Assembly: GCF_946221465.1 (NCBI RefSeq)
Contig: NZ_CAMJVP010000093.1
Location: forward strand, 1 to 10,971
DNA: 10,971 nt
Origin: an uncultured Aeromicrobium sp.
GTDB lineage: Bacteria > Actinomycetota > Actinomycetes > Propionibacteriales > Nocardioidaceae
Direction: 5' to 3'
Shown here: one piece after another, positions 10,562 through 10,971 of the stretch
How positions within the stretch are numbered: the first letter of the stretch is position 1
Layout: each line of letters begins with the position of its first letter
The notes under the pieces: generated by a model
What the model saw: the letters and a program-made list of their open reading frames with translations, nothing else
What the model was told of the DNA's origin: nothing
The model's database searches: none
Made by a program: the position numbers and the translations under genes

Positions 10562-10971
10562 ATGAAGAAGTTCCTGCCGGCCGTGATGGCGGCCCTTGCC
10601 TTGCTATTCGTCTCCGCGTGTGGCGGTTCTGACTCCCCCGGTGACCAGTCCGGCTCACAGGAGAACGTCGGGGAGGACAAGGGCACGGAACTGACGAAGG
10701 ACAACTTCGCGGACGAGATCATGAAGGCCCAGCTCGATGCGGGCACCGCGCACCTGGTGATGACCATGACCATGGGCGGCCAGGAGATCTCGATGGAAGG
10801 CGACATGCGTGTCAGCGACAAGCCGGAAGACACCGCCGTCGCGATCGTGCTCGACGGCGCGGCCCTCGGCGCCAGCGGCATGGATCTGGAGAGTCGTCTG
10901 GTCGACGAGGTCATGTACATCAAGATGGGCCAGGCCACCGGCGACAAGTTCGTCAAGCTCGATCTCAACGA
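10562..10971 (+). CDS. LppX/LprAFG-like lipoprotein, 3'-truncated by window
   Basis: The visible 136 residues begin MKKFLPAVMAALALLFVSAC, a signal peptide with lipobox VSAC and acylated cysteine at position 20. A Gly/Ser/Asp linker and TKDNFADEIMKAQLDAGTAHLVMTMTMGG follow. The pattern of an N-terminal helix (xxF....ix.A..kAgTaH), paired strands rich in Met, and later VMYIKMG...DKFVKLDL matches the DUF1396/LppX_LprAFG fold. These proteins carry lipids or glycolipids outside the membrane in mycobacteria, but that role is not proven for this type. The start is supported by the signal peptide and the -10 at 10549-10554. The right end is missing. Confidence 0.85.
   Translation, partial: MKKFLPAVMAALALLFVSACGGSDSPGDQSGSQENVGEDKGTELTKDNFADEIMKAQLDAGTAHLVMTMTMGGQEISMEGDMRVSDKPEDTAVAIVLDGAALGASGMDLESRLVDEVMYIKMGQATGDKFVKLDLN

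Noticed and set aside
1..10971. Mobile elements, CRISPR arrays, toxin-antitoxin or phage genes
   Set aside because: I saw no transposase, integrase, regularly spaced repeat array, or target-site duplication; tRNA 3' ends have no neighbouring integrase or repeated attachment sequence.

Overview
The window comes from a high-GC actinobacterial chromosome. The grounds are GTG starts, TANNNT -10 elements lying directly against start codons, a SigF/SigB-type sigma factor, the tRNA-Trp-secE-nusG-rplK-rplA block, and an LppX/LprAFG-like lipoprotein after rplA. The last point suggests Propionibacteriales (Nocardioides/Aeromicrobium-like), but that placement is recalled synteny, not a search result. 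Most of the window is conserved housekeeping sequence.

Left part (1-2907). The N-terminus of an FAD-dependent oxidoreductase runs off the left edge on the minus strand, divergent from a luciferase-like (LLM) flavin/F420 oxidoreductase. An accessory islet follows: two very small acidic, disordered proteins (49 and 69 aa), a convergent 80-aa helical protein of a small ferritin-like type, and a group-3 sigma factor of the SigF/SigB family with no anti-sigma gene beside it. The 69-aa and 80-aa genes share one symmetrical terminator hairpin. Each islet gene has a weak GNNT-N13-16-GGGCA(T/G/C) element upstream, which suggests (unproven) that the sigma factor controls its neighbours and itself.

Middle part (2908-5800). 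pyrD (quinone-type dihydroorotate dehydrogenase) is followed by a promoter, tRNA-Thr(GGT), elongator tRNA-Met(CAT) and rpmG (ribosomal protein L33, zinc-binding form). An 18-bp-stem terminator closes that unit. murB follows. pyrD and murB both appear to be leaderless, with TANNNT-N6-GTG.

Minus-strand unit (7859-5814). An adenosine deaminase is translationally coupled by an ATGA overlap to a proline/glutamine/tyrosine-rich DUF4190-like membrane protein. A shorter paralogue of that protein comes next, convergent with murB.

Right part (7900-10971). A promoter precedes tRNA-Trp(CCA), secE, nusG, rplK and rplA, so the protein-export, transcription-elongation and L1-stalk/L11 genes form one cluster. 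A strong hairpin follows rplA. A lipoprotein gene with its own leaderless-looking promoter then runs off the right edge.

The most notable unexplained signals are the sigma-factor islet with its recurrent promoter-like element, three TANNNT/leaderless starts, the structured spacers in the rplK-rplA region, and an inverted repeat inside the tRNA-Trp/secE promoter. I see no mobile element, CRISPR array or clearly new multi-gene system.
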